A stretch of DNA of 64,000 bases from the NCBI GenBank assembly GCA_963575655.1, contig CAUYTY010000228.1, positions 1 through 64,000 of the forward strand, given 5' to 3'. The stretch comes from Gammaproteobacteria bacterium (GTDB lineage Bacteria > Pseudomonadota > Gammaproteobacteria > CAIRSR01). Shown here in pieces: positions 18,235 through 25,844 of this stretch. The notes below the pieces were generated by a model. It made no database searches. It saw only the letters and a program-made list of their open reading frames with translations, and was not told the DNA's origin. A program made the translations under genes and the position numbers. Numbering within the stretch: the first letter of the stretch is position 1; every line of letters starts with the position of its first letter.

Positions 18235-19997
18235 ATTAAGTTACCACGCAAGCCAGGATGGTTGCTGGATACGTTTACCGGCAGATAAGCGCAAAGGTCG
18301 ATGACTGCGTCGCACTTGGCCAACGTCTCGAGCCGGTGGGCCACCAAGATCAGGGTCAGGTCCGGCGACAATGTCCGTATGGCCTTCAGTAGGGTTGATT
18401 CTGCCGCTAGGTCCAACTGAGAGGTAGCCTCGTCCAGTACCAGGACCTGCGGATTGGCCAGGAGAGCCCGCGCGATACAGAGACGTTGCCGTTGCCCGCC
18501 AGACAGGCGCATGCCCCGTTCTCCCAATCGAGTATCCAGGCCAAGGGGCAGGTGATGGACGAATTCGGTCATGCCGGTCAGGGCCAGTACTTCGTTGATA
18601 CGCTCGTCAGATACCTGGCTGTTGGGTAGGCCCCAAGCCACGTTGTTGCGTAGGGTTTCGTTGGCTACGTAGGGATCCTGTGGCACGTAACCGATCAGAC
18701 GCTGCCAATGGAGGCGTATATCCGCAAGTGGATGACCGTCGATCTCGATACGGCCGCCCAGCGGATCGAGCAGGCCCAGTAGGGTGTCGATGAGCGTGGT
18801 CTTACCGCTCCCCGACGGCCCAGCGATGGCCACGGTATCACCGCGCCTGATCTCGGCGTTAAGGTGGATGACCGCAGGAGAACCGGTCCGGTAGCCACAA
18901 TCCAGCGCTTGCAGACGGATGGATTCGGTAAAGACTGCACGCCTGCTCGCCAGTGCGTCAGGAGCGGGTGGTTTGATGTGCGCGGCCTCTGCATTCCACC
19001 GGGAAACCAGGTCACGGGCACTTGGCAGATGGGGACGCATCTGTGAGACGGCATGGAGTATACGGCTGGATAGGGGTAGCAGGCGCCAACCCGCAGCACA
19101 GAATAGGGCTAGAGAAGGAACGATATCCTGTTCTTGTCGTTCGATCAGCACCACCACCACCGCAAACATGAACAGACATAGGAACAGAAAGTTTTCGGTC
19201 CATAGTCGCGGTATGGCTCTGGCAATACCCTCTCGGCCTATGGCCTGGGCATATTTACGGGCGACGTGGCGCATACGTTGCCGAAAGCCCAACTCGCGAT
19301 GCATCACCTTGACTTCCCTGACCGAGGATAGGGCTTGATTAGTTACGCTCAGGATGCCGGGTACGATCTCACGAGCTGCGTGGCGCATCCTCCGCTGGAG
19401 TTTGCGCGTACTCAGCACCTGCGTACCGGCACTAACGGCGAAGGTCAGCCCTAGGGCCACGCTTATGGCCGGATCCATCCACAGTAGGAGGCCCAGTAGG
19501 GAAACGACCACAAATGCGTCTGGTACCAAATCCAGGCAGGGGATTAGGACGTTCTGGATCGATTGACGGAGGTCTTCTATCAGCAGCGCGGTGACCTCAC
19601 CAAGGTTGCGCTCGGATAGTGATTGGAAGGGAGTGGCGAGTTGTTGAATGAAAAGGTTACGTACCGCCCCCTGGATCAGGGGCACCAGGATCTTATTTCG
19701 TAGGAAGACCATGTATCCCTGCATCAGGGTCTTGAGCAGGGAGATCCCCAGCAGGCCCGCAGTGGCTACAACGATCCGCCATTGCGAACGCAGCCATGGT
19801 CCGATCCAGGCGACAAACCAGTCTGACCCGTGCTCCAACAGAGCCACCCGCATCAACAACCGAGCAAACCCTAAAACCCCGAGCATCAACAAAAGGTCCA
19901 AGACCATGACCACCAACGCCAAGGCTACATAGCCACCTATGTGGCGGCGGGGTCCGGGGCCGAGATGGTTCAACAGGGAGACGGCGACGCGGATCAT
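18231..19997 (-). CDS. ABC exporter, fused membrane and ATPase domains
   Basis: A 588-residue half transporter. The N-terminal part (about 1-320) has the six-helix exporter fold, beginning LGPGPRRHIGGYVALALVVMVL. The ATPase domain has Walker A GPSGSGKTTL, Q-loop YVPQDP, signature LSGGQRQRLCIARAL, Walker B VLVLDEATSQ and H-loop VAHRLET. It lacks a peptidase C39 domain, so it is not a leader-cleaving bacteriocin exporter. It works as a homodimer in the inner membrane. Overlap with hprK-like (19994-19997) and radical SAM (18231-18234) genes ties it to the biosynthetic operon, where it probably exports or flips the product. Confidence 0.92.
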   Translation of the reverse strand: MIRVAVSLLNHLGPGPRRHIGGYVALALVVMVLDLLLMLGVLGFARLLMRVALLEHGSDWFVAWIGPWLRSQWRIVVATAGLLGISLLKTLMQGYMVFLRNKILVPLIQGAVRNLFIQQLATPFQSLSERNLGEVTALLIEDLRQSIQNVLIPCLDLVPDAFVVVSLLGLLLWMDPAISVALGLTFAVSAGTQVLSTRKLQRRMRHAAREIVPGILSVTNQALSSVREVKVMHRELGFRQRMRHVARKYAQAIGREGIARAIPRLWTENFLFLCLFMFAVVVVLIERQEQDIVPSLALFCAAGWRLLPLSSRILHAVSQMRPHLPSARDLVSRWNAEAAHIKPPAPDALASRRAVFTESIRLQALDCGYRTGSPAVIHLNAEIRRGDTVAIAGPSGSGKTTLIDTLLGLLDPLGGRIEIDGHPLADIRLHWQRLIGYVPQDPYVANETLRNNVAWGLPNSQVSDERINEVLALTGMTEFVHHLPLGLDTRLGERGMRLSGGQRQRLCIARALLANPQVLVLDEATSQLDLAAESTLLKAIRTLSPDLTLILVAHRLETLAKCDAVIDLCAYLPVNVSSNHPGLRGNLI

Positions 19998-21085
19998 GGA
20001 TCAGCGCCGTTTCGGCCACGAGTTCCGATGAAGTCTCTCACCCTAGCGACCACTTCGGCAGGGTCGCTGGCAAGAGTCAGCCGCCACACCGGCAAGCGTT
20101 TGGCCATCTCGGCCATAACCTCCATGGCTTGGTACCGGTTTTGGATGTTGACGAAGGTGGAGTGGGCTGCCGCTGCGCGCAAAAAGTCACCACTGCGTGC
20201 TGGTTCGATCACGGTTCGCCCCGTACCGCCGATGCACGGTAGCAGGATGGCGCGGATACGGTTCCACGGTGGGGCAGGGGGCAGGCGCCAAAGCGGTTTG
20301 TCCTCGTTGGCGAGAGTCTGGGGTGCGAACCGTTCACAGTCGAATCCGTGCTGCCCCAGATAGAAGGGGTTGGCTAGGGCGGTGGCGTAGAGGCTGTAGC
20401 CGATGACTTCTTGGTCGTGGATTGCTACCGCGATCGTGTCGTCGCCGAGGAGGTCGAGCCCCGCAAATAGGCAGGCTAGGGCGGTGGTGGATTTACCAGA
20501 ACCACCGGCCCCGGCTAGAAGCACGGCATCGCCGCCGCTGCCCACCAAGGCGGCATGTAGCATCACTATGCCCGCATGAGAAAGTACGCCTGCCATCAGG
20601 CGGTGGAGTGGTCGTGCCCACTGGTCGGGCTGCCAGCGAGAAGGTGCTTCCATGCGTCCGACGATACGACCCGCCCGGACATCCAGCACCATGTCCGACT
20701 CGGGGCGCCAGTCGTGAAATAGGCGATGTTCGGGGTCATCCACTACCAAGCCCCAGGGATGGGGGGCGGTCGGCACATCATCGGAAAGCGCCGGAGAGGC
20801 CCACACCTCCACGGTCAACGCCGGCGTCTGGTCTCTCGCATCGTCGAGTCGCAGGTGCGCAAATGGTGCCCATAGCGCCTCGGCCAGTGTGGAACCGACG
20901 ATGGAAAATCGCGTATGCAGGGTGCCTATTCGGGCATTGAAGAGTTGTGGCACTCCGGCTTGTTCGAAGCCCTCGACCAGCCGATGGAAGACCTGGGAGG
21001 GGGTGACGTTGTAGCCGTGGCGAGCCAATAGCGCACGGCGTCTTTCCTCGGCGGACAGTGATGGACAAGGTGAGGAAAAAGTCAC
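19994..21085 (-). CDS. HprK-like serine kinase-related protein
   Basis: A 363-residue protein whose C-terminal half resembles the HPr kinase/phosphorylase fold: HAALVGSGGDAVLLAGAGGS, where GAGGSGKST is the P-loop, followed by LLGDDTIAV. True HprK works on HPr Ser46; proteins of this shorter HprK-related class sit in peptide-modifying clusters with PqqD-like and NTP_transf_5 proteins, and their targets are mostly unknown. The start is a GTG (21085) lying only six bases past the tnpB stop, so the IS607 insertion may have replaced the native start and upstream coupling. Ends in a four-base overlap with the ABC gene. Confidence 0.75.
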   Translation of the reverse strand: MTFSSPCPSLSAEERRRALLARHGYNVTPSQVFHRLVEGFEQAGVPQLFNARIGTLHTRFSIVGSTLAEALWAPFAHLRLDDARDQTPALTVEVWASPALSDDVPTAPHPWGLVVDDPEHRLFHDWRPESDMVLDVRAGRIVGRMEAPSRWQPDQWARPLHRLMAGVLSHAGIVMLHAALVGSGGDAVLLAGAGGSGKSTTALACLFAGLDLLGDDTIAVAIHDQEVIGYSLYATALANPFYLGQHGFDCERFAPQTLANEDKPLWRLPPAPPWNRIRAILLPCIGGTGRTVIEPARSGDFLRAAAAHSTFVNIQNRYQAMEVMAEMAKRLPVWRLTLASDPAEVVARVRDFIGTRGRNGADP

Positions 21086-21091
21086 CTGCTT

Positions 21092-22507
21092 CTAAAAACC
21101 CGGACAAATTTGGCGATTCAGATTTTTAGATATTTCGCACTCCGTTGATAGGTTTGTCGGCCCGCAACTGGAGTCCTGGTTGGACAGTCTCAACCGGAGG
21201 CGCTCGGTCCGTTCTAGCAATATAGATTTCACCTTCTTGAAAGGCGTCCATCGATCTATCCCCGGATCGTGAAGTCTTGCTAAAACGTTTCGCGCAGCGT
21301 TCTCATCCGCCTGCAAAACCACCCCGTCGAAACAGTGAAATTGATCCCCTTTGCGGCTACCTAGTAAACAGCCGCTCCGAGAATCCATTTGTGAGGTATA
21401 AGCAGGATTAACGAGAACCAACGTAGAACCTCTACGCTGGGATACATTCTCAATCGCCTCGGCGATGATGCCTTTGGTCCAATTCGCCAAACGACGATTC
21501 ACATTTCTACCAAAATTCTTGCCACTCATTTGAGCGGTCAAATCTTCCGCTACTATCACACTAGCTTTATCAACAACGGCATGAACCGCCTGGTAAACTT
21601 TATCACGAATCTGAGCCTTTATTATTCTTGCATGACGCTGTTTTTTCTTGCGGCCAAGATTGTGTTTGAGTATGTGTTGACGCTTACGGTTATTACGAGT
21701 GTTCTCGGCGATAGCTCGAAGTTTTGCTCGGCGCTGATTTTTGCTTTTGAGTGCGTCGGATTCAGTGGATAGCAATTCACCAAGACCTTTTCCGTGATGT
21801 TCACCATCGGAATCAACTAATACTTCCGTGTATCCTTTGTCCACACCAATTATTTGTACGCCACAGTCGTTTGTTTGGGTAACTTCGACTGCGTAATGCA
21901 CTTCCACTTTCGCTTCGCGTAAAATTAATCGTAAGGTGCCAGTTGGTTCCACGATGGTATTCAAAGGGATCGCTATGCGTTGCCCGCGTTCTAGTCCTGG
22001 GATTTTTATCCAGGCATGTCCACCCAATTGAAAGGATGTGTAACTATCTGAACGAACAATGATTTGATTGTGCGTATGATTATGGCCCCGATTCCAATAC
22101 TTGCGCATCACGCGCGCCAGATAACGATCCTCAACGAATTGATTTGTTTTTAACCTTGCGTAAAGACTCTTACGTTCTTGAACATCAGGGCTGTGATTAC
22201 GAATCGCTTGTCTAGCCTTTACCTTAGCCGCTTCGACCGTCATAACGATGTTGGTTTCCGCATCACGCAAGGTTTCCTTCCAAGCATTCGCCAAAACCGG
22301 AAAGGTACGTTTTTCATTTATCCAGGTATCACGAATCTGACGATCCGTCAGTCTAAGAGCTTGAATCGAACCATAGCGCTGCCAGACTTCTGAACGGATA
22401 GCGCCAAGCCTTTGCGCTTGTTCTTCTAGCGCTGATAGCTTTCCTGGATTAAGTTGTTTGCTCAACGCTATCCGAGTCGTTTTCATGGTGTTCTTCTTGG
22501 GTTTCAA
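21092..22507 (-). CDS. tnpB: TnpB-family RNA-guided nuclease-like protein of IS607 element
   Basis: A 471-residue TnpB (OrfB/IS891-IS1341 type); start is TTG 22507 or ATG 22486. The three RuvC residues are present: Asp in IIGVDKGYTE, Glu in VIVAEDLT, Asp in LQADENAARN. The zinc-ribbon between the second and third motifs is degenerate: PAYTSQMDSRSGCLLGSRKG and QFHCFDG hold only two separated cysteines instead of two CxxC pairs. TnpB proteins cut DNA with a guide RNA transcribed from the gene's 3' end and right flank; here that flank is the hprK-like coding start. The 5' end overlaps the tnpA remnant in another frame, as in IS607. Confidence 0.88.
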   Translation of the reverse strand: MKPKKNTMKTTRIALSKQLNPGKLSALEEQAQRLGAIRSEVWQRYGSIQALRLTDRQIRDTWINEKRTFPVLANAWKETLRDAETNIVMTVEAAKVKARQAIRNHSPDVQERKSLYARLKTNQFVEDRYLARVMRKYWNRGHNHTHNQIIVRSDSYTSFQLGGHAWIKIPGLERGQRIAIPLNTIVEPTGTLRLILREAKVEVHYAVEVTQTNDCGVQIIGVDKGYTEVLVDSDGEHHGKGLGELLSTESDALKSKNQRRAKLRAIAENTRNNRKRQHILKHNLGRKKKQRHARIIKAQIRDKVYQAVHAVVDKASVIVAEDLTAQMSGKNFGRNVNRRLANWTKGIIAEAIENVSQRRGSTLVLVNPAYTSQMDSRSGCLLGSRKGDQFHCFDGVVLQADENAARNVLARLHDPGIDRWTPFKKVKSILLERTERLRLRLSNQDSSCGPTNLSTECEISKNLNRQICPGF

Positions 22508-22646
22508 GAGATTCTTTCAATACCTGCTTATACTTTCGTAACCCGTATAAACGACAGGAAAAAGTATGAACGATGGCCATTAAATCCTCAACCATTTCAT
22601 GTTGTGGACTTAAATACTCTTGGTTAGCGACGATAATTTCACATCC
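22449..22646 (-). pseudogene. 3' fragment of IS607 serine recombinase (tnpA)
   Basis: Translating 22646 down to 22449 gives GCEIIVANQEYLSPQHEMVE, DLMAIVHTFSCRLYGLRKYK and a short charged tail ending ...EQTT. This is the C-terminus of IS607 TnpA recombinases (..LSP..E.V.DLM.I.H.FS.RLYGLR.Y). An in-frame TAA lies directly upstream (22647-22649), so the catalytic N-terminal part is lost. It overlaps the start of tnpB by about 60 bases. It is too short for the usual ORF length cut-off. Confidence 0.85.
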
Positions 22647-22689
22647 TTATTGGACATGATGTCCAAGATAGTCCGATTTTGTCCTTAAA

Positions 22690-23688
22690 TCAAGATGCAG
22701 TTTTTGGCTCCCCTTGCCGGTGGGTGGCTAACGCCCACCAAGCGAGGTATGCACGCAGCAGCAGAGGTTGTCTGGCCGCCAGGAAACGCCGTCGCCCTAC
22801 AATAGAAAAAACCGTCTGGTAACGTTGGCGAAGGGAAATCGGTAAGGCAGGCAGGACACGACGTAACGTGACAGCATTGGGTAGGGCGAAGGTGTGGTCC
22901 AGGTAGCCGAGTACGCCGTCCACGGCGCAGGCAATCACCGGCTCGCGTTTGGCCAGGTTTTCCAGTCGATTCGGCGTGACGCCTTCCATGCCCACCAGTA
23001 CGGCTGCGTCTATTAGCCAGCGTGGCTGACTGGTACCGCAGTAGGCCAGACAGGCAAGCGCCAGTTCGTCGATGTGGGCGAGGTAGCGAAAGACCAGACC
23101 ATCCACCGTCCCCTCCTGCGCGGCGGCGGTTAGTTGCTCGTGGTCCAGCTCGGAGAGCCCTGGTGGCGTTGATGCGTACAGATGGACCGGTAGCCCGGAA
23201 GGATGCTGGTACTTGAAGACACCTCCCCGTATTGCTACTTCCTCTAAGCCCAACACATTGGTAGCGGCCTGCAATGTTCTATTGTCGGGGAAGAGGAGGT
23301 CGATGCTGGCGGTATGACGAAGTCTTCGGCCGGGGCGAACATGGCCATCGAGTACCAGGGGTGATAGCCCCCGTTGCTCCATTTTCGTCAACAGATCTCC
23401 GAGGATGGTTTGCAGCGCGGTGCCACGCCGCTCCTCTAGGAGGGCTGCTACCGTGAGCCTTCGTGCTACCTCACGGGGGGCGGTCGATGTAAGGCTATGG
23501 CTACGTTCGTGTAACAGTGGTAGTAGATCCTCTCCGCCATGTGGTAACTTGGGTGTATTTAGCCACTGTTGCCAGCATACCTCTGCTTCGTCCAAAGGCA
23601 GGATCATGGTCCCGAGGAACGCATGTTCGGCAGGGGACAAAGCCTGGGAGCAGATCCACCTGAACAACGGAGAGGTAGTGGTGTTCAC
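22690..23688 (-). CDS. Nucleotidyltransferase-like protein (NTP_transf_5 type)
   Basis: A 332-residue protein resembling the NTP_transf_5 family (PF14907) that accompanies PqqD-like and HprK-like proteins. It shows the family layout: LVLDGHVRPGRRLRHTASID, where R..ASIDLLF stands for the usual R..GDIDLLV metal-binding strand, then VHLYAS (for the family's hDlH) and a helical C-terminus with DELALACLAYCGTSQPRWLID, matching the LLH....H.W....WL.D pattern in part. The second Asp of the catalytic DxD is absent (SID), so nucleotidyl transfer is uncertain. It overlaps the upstream glycosyltransferase gene by four bases. Confidence 0.7.
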   Translation of the reverse strand: MNTTTSPLFRWICSQALSPAEHAFLGTMILPLDEAEVCWQQWLNTPKLPHGGEDLLPLLHERSHSLTSTAPREVARRLTVAALLEERRGTALQTILGDLLTKMEQRGLSPLVLDGHVRPGRRLRHTASIDLLFPDNRTLQAATNVLGLEEVAIRGGVFKYQHPSGLPVHLYASTPPGLSELDHEQLTAAAQEGTVDGLVFRYLAHIDELALACLAYCGTSQPRWLIDAAVLVGMEGVTPNRLENLAKREPVIACAVDGVLGYLDHTFALPNAVTLRRVLPALPISLRQRYQTVFSIVGRRRFLAARQPLLLRAYLAWWALATHRQGEPKTAS

Positions 23689-24365
23689 AGAGGCGCTACC
23701 TTGCGGCCGCGATGACGGGCGATGGTGACGAAGGCCGCATCAATGGAGGCTTGGGTAAATCGTCGGCTGGTGTTGTCGCGATGCAGGCGACGCCGTGCTA
23801 GTACCTCTGCTATCTCGACCACCTCGATGGCAGTTCGCTTGAGTCGGGCGAACCATTCGAATTCGGCACGGATGGGCATGGTTTCATCCATGGGGCCGAT
23901 CCGCTCCCAGAGCTGTCGCCGAACCATTAAAGTGCTAGCGATGTAACCTGGCCTCGGCCTCTCAAGATTGGTAGGGATAGTACCTTCACCTAGGTTGGTA
24001 TCCGTAAAGGTATCGATGAGAGTTACACAGCCGCCCGCAGTCGCTGCTATCGCCAAGGCACCAAGCTGACGTTCGAGTTTGGTGGGTAGCCACAGGTCAT
24101 CGGCATCCAGAAATGCCAGCATGTCACCGTTGGCCGCTTGAACACCGGCATTACGGGCCGAGGCGACCCCTCCATTCACCTGCTGGATCAGCCGGACACG
24201 CCCCCTGCCTCGGGCAGTGGCCGCCGATCCATCGGTCGAACCATCGTCCACCACGATTATCTCGTCCGGTGGCCGAGTTTGAGCAAATACGCTGTCGAGG
24301 GCTTGATCGAGGAAACGCTCACCGTTCCATACCGGGATGATGCAGCTCACCACCATGCTGCTCAT
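23685..24365 (-). CDS. Family 2 glycosyltransferase
   Basis: A 226-residue GT-A fold glycosyltransferase of family 2: SCIIPVWNGERFLDQALDSV, IIVVDDGSTDGS (nucleotide-binding Asp), VASARNAGVQAANGDMLAFL and the metal-binding DADDLW. The C-terminal helix region is short, with no membrane segment. It overlaps both neighbours by four bases (PqqD-like upstream, nucleotidyltransferase-like downstream), so it is translationally coupled. It is a paralogue of the gene at 24820-25509. It presumably adds a sugar to the product of this operon; donor and acceptor cannot be told from sequence. Confidence 0.9.
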   Translation of the reverse strand: MSSMVVSCIIPVWNGERFLDQALDSVFAQTRPPDEIIVVDDGSTDGSAATARGRGRVRLIQQVNGGVASARNAGVQAANGDMLAFLDADDLWLPTKLERQLGALAIAATAGGCVTLIDTFTDTNLGEGTIPTNLERPRPGYIASTLMVRRQLWERIGPMDETMPIRAEFEWFARLKRTAIEVVEIAEVLARRRLHRDNTSRRFTQASIDAAFVTIARHRGRKVAPL

Positions 24366-24802
24366 TTGTGTTTTCCGACACTCACCATCGGCAGCGGTGG
24401 ATCGATCGCGAAAGAGTCAGCGAGATCGTCGAATTTTTCAAAGCGTGGAGTGACGTATATCCCCGAACTCGGAATCCGTTGCAGAACCGGGATCGGGGCG
24501 TCGCTGTTTACCGCAACGATCAATCCTGCGGTGTATAGGTTGTGGCTGAAGGCTTCAACGTCTGCGGCGAGGGATGATGATGCTACGTCCCAGTGAGCCA
24601 TGCCCCACTCGGTCATCGCCACGATGGTGGTACCCCGCTCCAGCAATGACCAGAAATCGACGCCGCTACCGCCCAGGGCGAAATAGACTCCCGTATTGAA
24701 ATTAATGATGACGACCTCGTCGTCGGCCATCTGGCTTACGACCTGTTCGTCGTCGGGTACGCGTAAGACAGTTTCGCGTAGCAAGATTGCATCTTCTTTC
24801 AT
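24362..24802 (-). CDS. PqqD-like protein with conserved-looking C-terminal tail
   Basis: A 146-residue protein. Residues 1-95 match PqqD-type peptide chaperones (ADDEVVIINFNTGVYFALGG, then FWSLLERG, where PqqD has ..G....LN..A..IW.L..G), which present peptides to radical SAM enzymes. The last 40 residues form an extra tail containing YVTPRFEKFDDLADSFAIDP followed by PLP. To my knowledge tails of the form P.LEKY.DM.DLL.LDP occur on PqqD-like proteins of such clusters; the resemblance is from memory. With no separate precursor gene visible, the tail may itself be the modified segment or a docking site. It overlaps the next gene by four bases. Confidence 0.75.
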   Translation of the reverse strand: MKEDAILLRETVLRVPDDEQVVSQMADDEVVIINFNTGVYFALGGSGVDFWSLLERGTTIVAMTEWGMAHWDVASSSLAADVEAFSHNLYTAGLIVAVNSDAPIPVLQRIPSSGIYVTPRFEKFDDLADSFAIDPPLPMVSVGKHK

Positions 24803-24819
24803 GGTGATATAAATGGTAT

Positions 24820-25509
24820 TTATTTCGAGGCGGATCGTCGGCGGGCGAGGTCGCGGGCCACGAGCGTAAACGCAGTGTTAATCCGCTGAGAGTTGGCGAA
24901 ATCGCGGATGAGGTTACGTGTATGCAAACGGCGATTTACGAATACCTCATCTAGGTGCCTGAAGCAAGCTCGCGCCGTGACTACCCGGAGGAACCAGTCG
25001 GTATCTTCGCCCCACGGAAACAGGGTCTCGTCGAACAGACCGACCCGATCGAATAGAGAGCTGCGGGCCATGGCAGTTGAGAGCAGGAATTCGCCGCTGT
25101 GACGACCTAGTAGGGGCAGCCGCCAATCGCCGGGGATGGTGCAGGGCGGGTCGGCGAAGTTTTCAGCGGCGACCAGGCACAGATCCAGATCCGGCCAGCG
25201 CACGAATGCCTCCACCTGTCGCTCAAGTTTGTGTGGTCGCCAGATATCGTCGGCATCGAGAAAAGTGATCAGGTCCCCCCTCACTACACCCAGTGCCGTA
25301 TTGCGTGCGCCTGCAGGTCCCCGCCCTTGGGTGGGCAGAACCGTGGGGCATAGAGCATGACCTCGCGCACACTCGACCGAGGCGTCGGTCGAACCATCAT
25401 CAATCACCAATACCTCAAACGGACAAATACTTTGCGTCGCGATGCTGTCCAAAGCCTTTGTCAGAAAGGGCATTCCGTCACGAACCGCGATGATGCAGGA
25501 GATCTTCAT
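24820..25509 (-). CDS. Family 2 glycosyltransferase, first gene of the operon
   Basis: A 229-residue GT-A glycosyltransferase: SCIIAVRDGMPFLTKALDSI, VLVIDDGSTDAS, GPAGARNTALGVVRGDLITF, DADDIWRPHKLERQ, and a conserved FPWGEDTDWFLRV near the C-terminus that carries the ED catalytic region. Similar in length and order of motifs to the second glycosyltransferase of the cluster, so the two arose by duplication but have diverged. It is the first gene of the minus-strand biosynthetic operon; the 335 bases upstream should hold the operon promoter. Cytoplasmic, no membrane helix. Confidence 0.9.
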   Translation of the reverse strand: MKISCIIAVRDGMPFLTKALDSIATQSICPFEVLVIDDGSTDASVECARGHALCPTVLPTQGRGPAGARNTALGVVRGDLITFLDADDIWRPHKLERQVEAFVRWPDLDLCLVAAENFADPPCTIPGDWRLPLLGRHSGEFLLSTAMARSSLFDRVGLFDETLFPWGEDTDWFLRVVTARACFRHLDEVFVNRRLHTRNLIRDFANSQRINTAFTLVARDLARRRSASK

Positions 25510-25844
25510 GGGGTGATGATTTCTGGAACTTAGGGTAACTAACAGGTGTCTGTGTATTTGTCAATGCGTAAGTCCTATACCAATTACACTTAAAATGTTC
25601 CTTATGTTGGATGATAATACTAATCAAACGTCCATTAATGCGCCATAACAGAAAATATAACTAACTGAATTAGAAATAATAATTCTATGTCCAAGAAAAG
25701 CGCAGCAAGGAATTTGATGGGTTAAATAATATGATGGATAAAGAAACTTTTGGATATGCTTGGTATAGTATTAGGTATTTCATTATTGTGCCCCTTCGGG
25801 GCAGTTGGCTGTAACCTGACGAAACGATGACCAAGACCAATTAA
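25510..25844. other. AT-rich gap between biosynthetic and Kai operons
   Basis: About 335 bases with no supported gene. It holds the promoter region of the glycosyltransferase operon and the 3' end of the Kai operon. A short GC hairpin (GCCCC-TTC-GGGGC, 25790-25802) lies just past the GGDEF stop and may help end that transcript, although no T-run follows it on the minus strand. Confidence 0.5.

Larger units (their letters stand above)
21086..22689 (-). mobile_element. Decayed IS607-family element (tnpA remnant plus tnpB)
   Basis: A tnpB gene with an overlapping 3' fragment of an IS607 serine-recombinase gene lies between the nucleotidyltransferase-like and hprK-like genes of one operon. The left boundary is between 22650 and 22689, near a hairpin TTGGACAT-G-ATGTCCAA (22650-22666); the right boundary is at or just past the tnpB stop (21092). 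Exact ends could not be fixed. With the recombinase truncated, the element cannot move by itself. Confidence 0.75.

Noticed and set aside
25731-25814. 27-codon plus-strand ORF as a precursor peptide for the biosynthetic operon
   Set aside because: No ribosome site, wrong strand relative to the operon, and it ends in the GC hairpin region.
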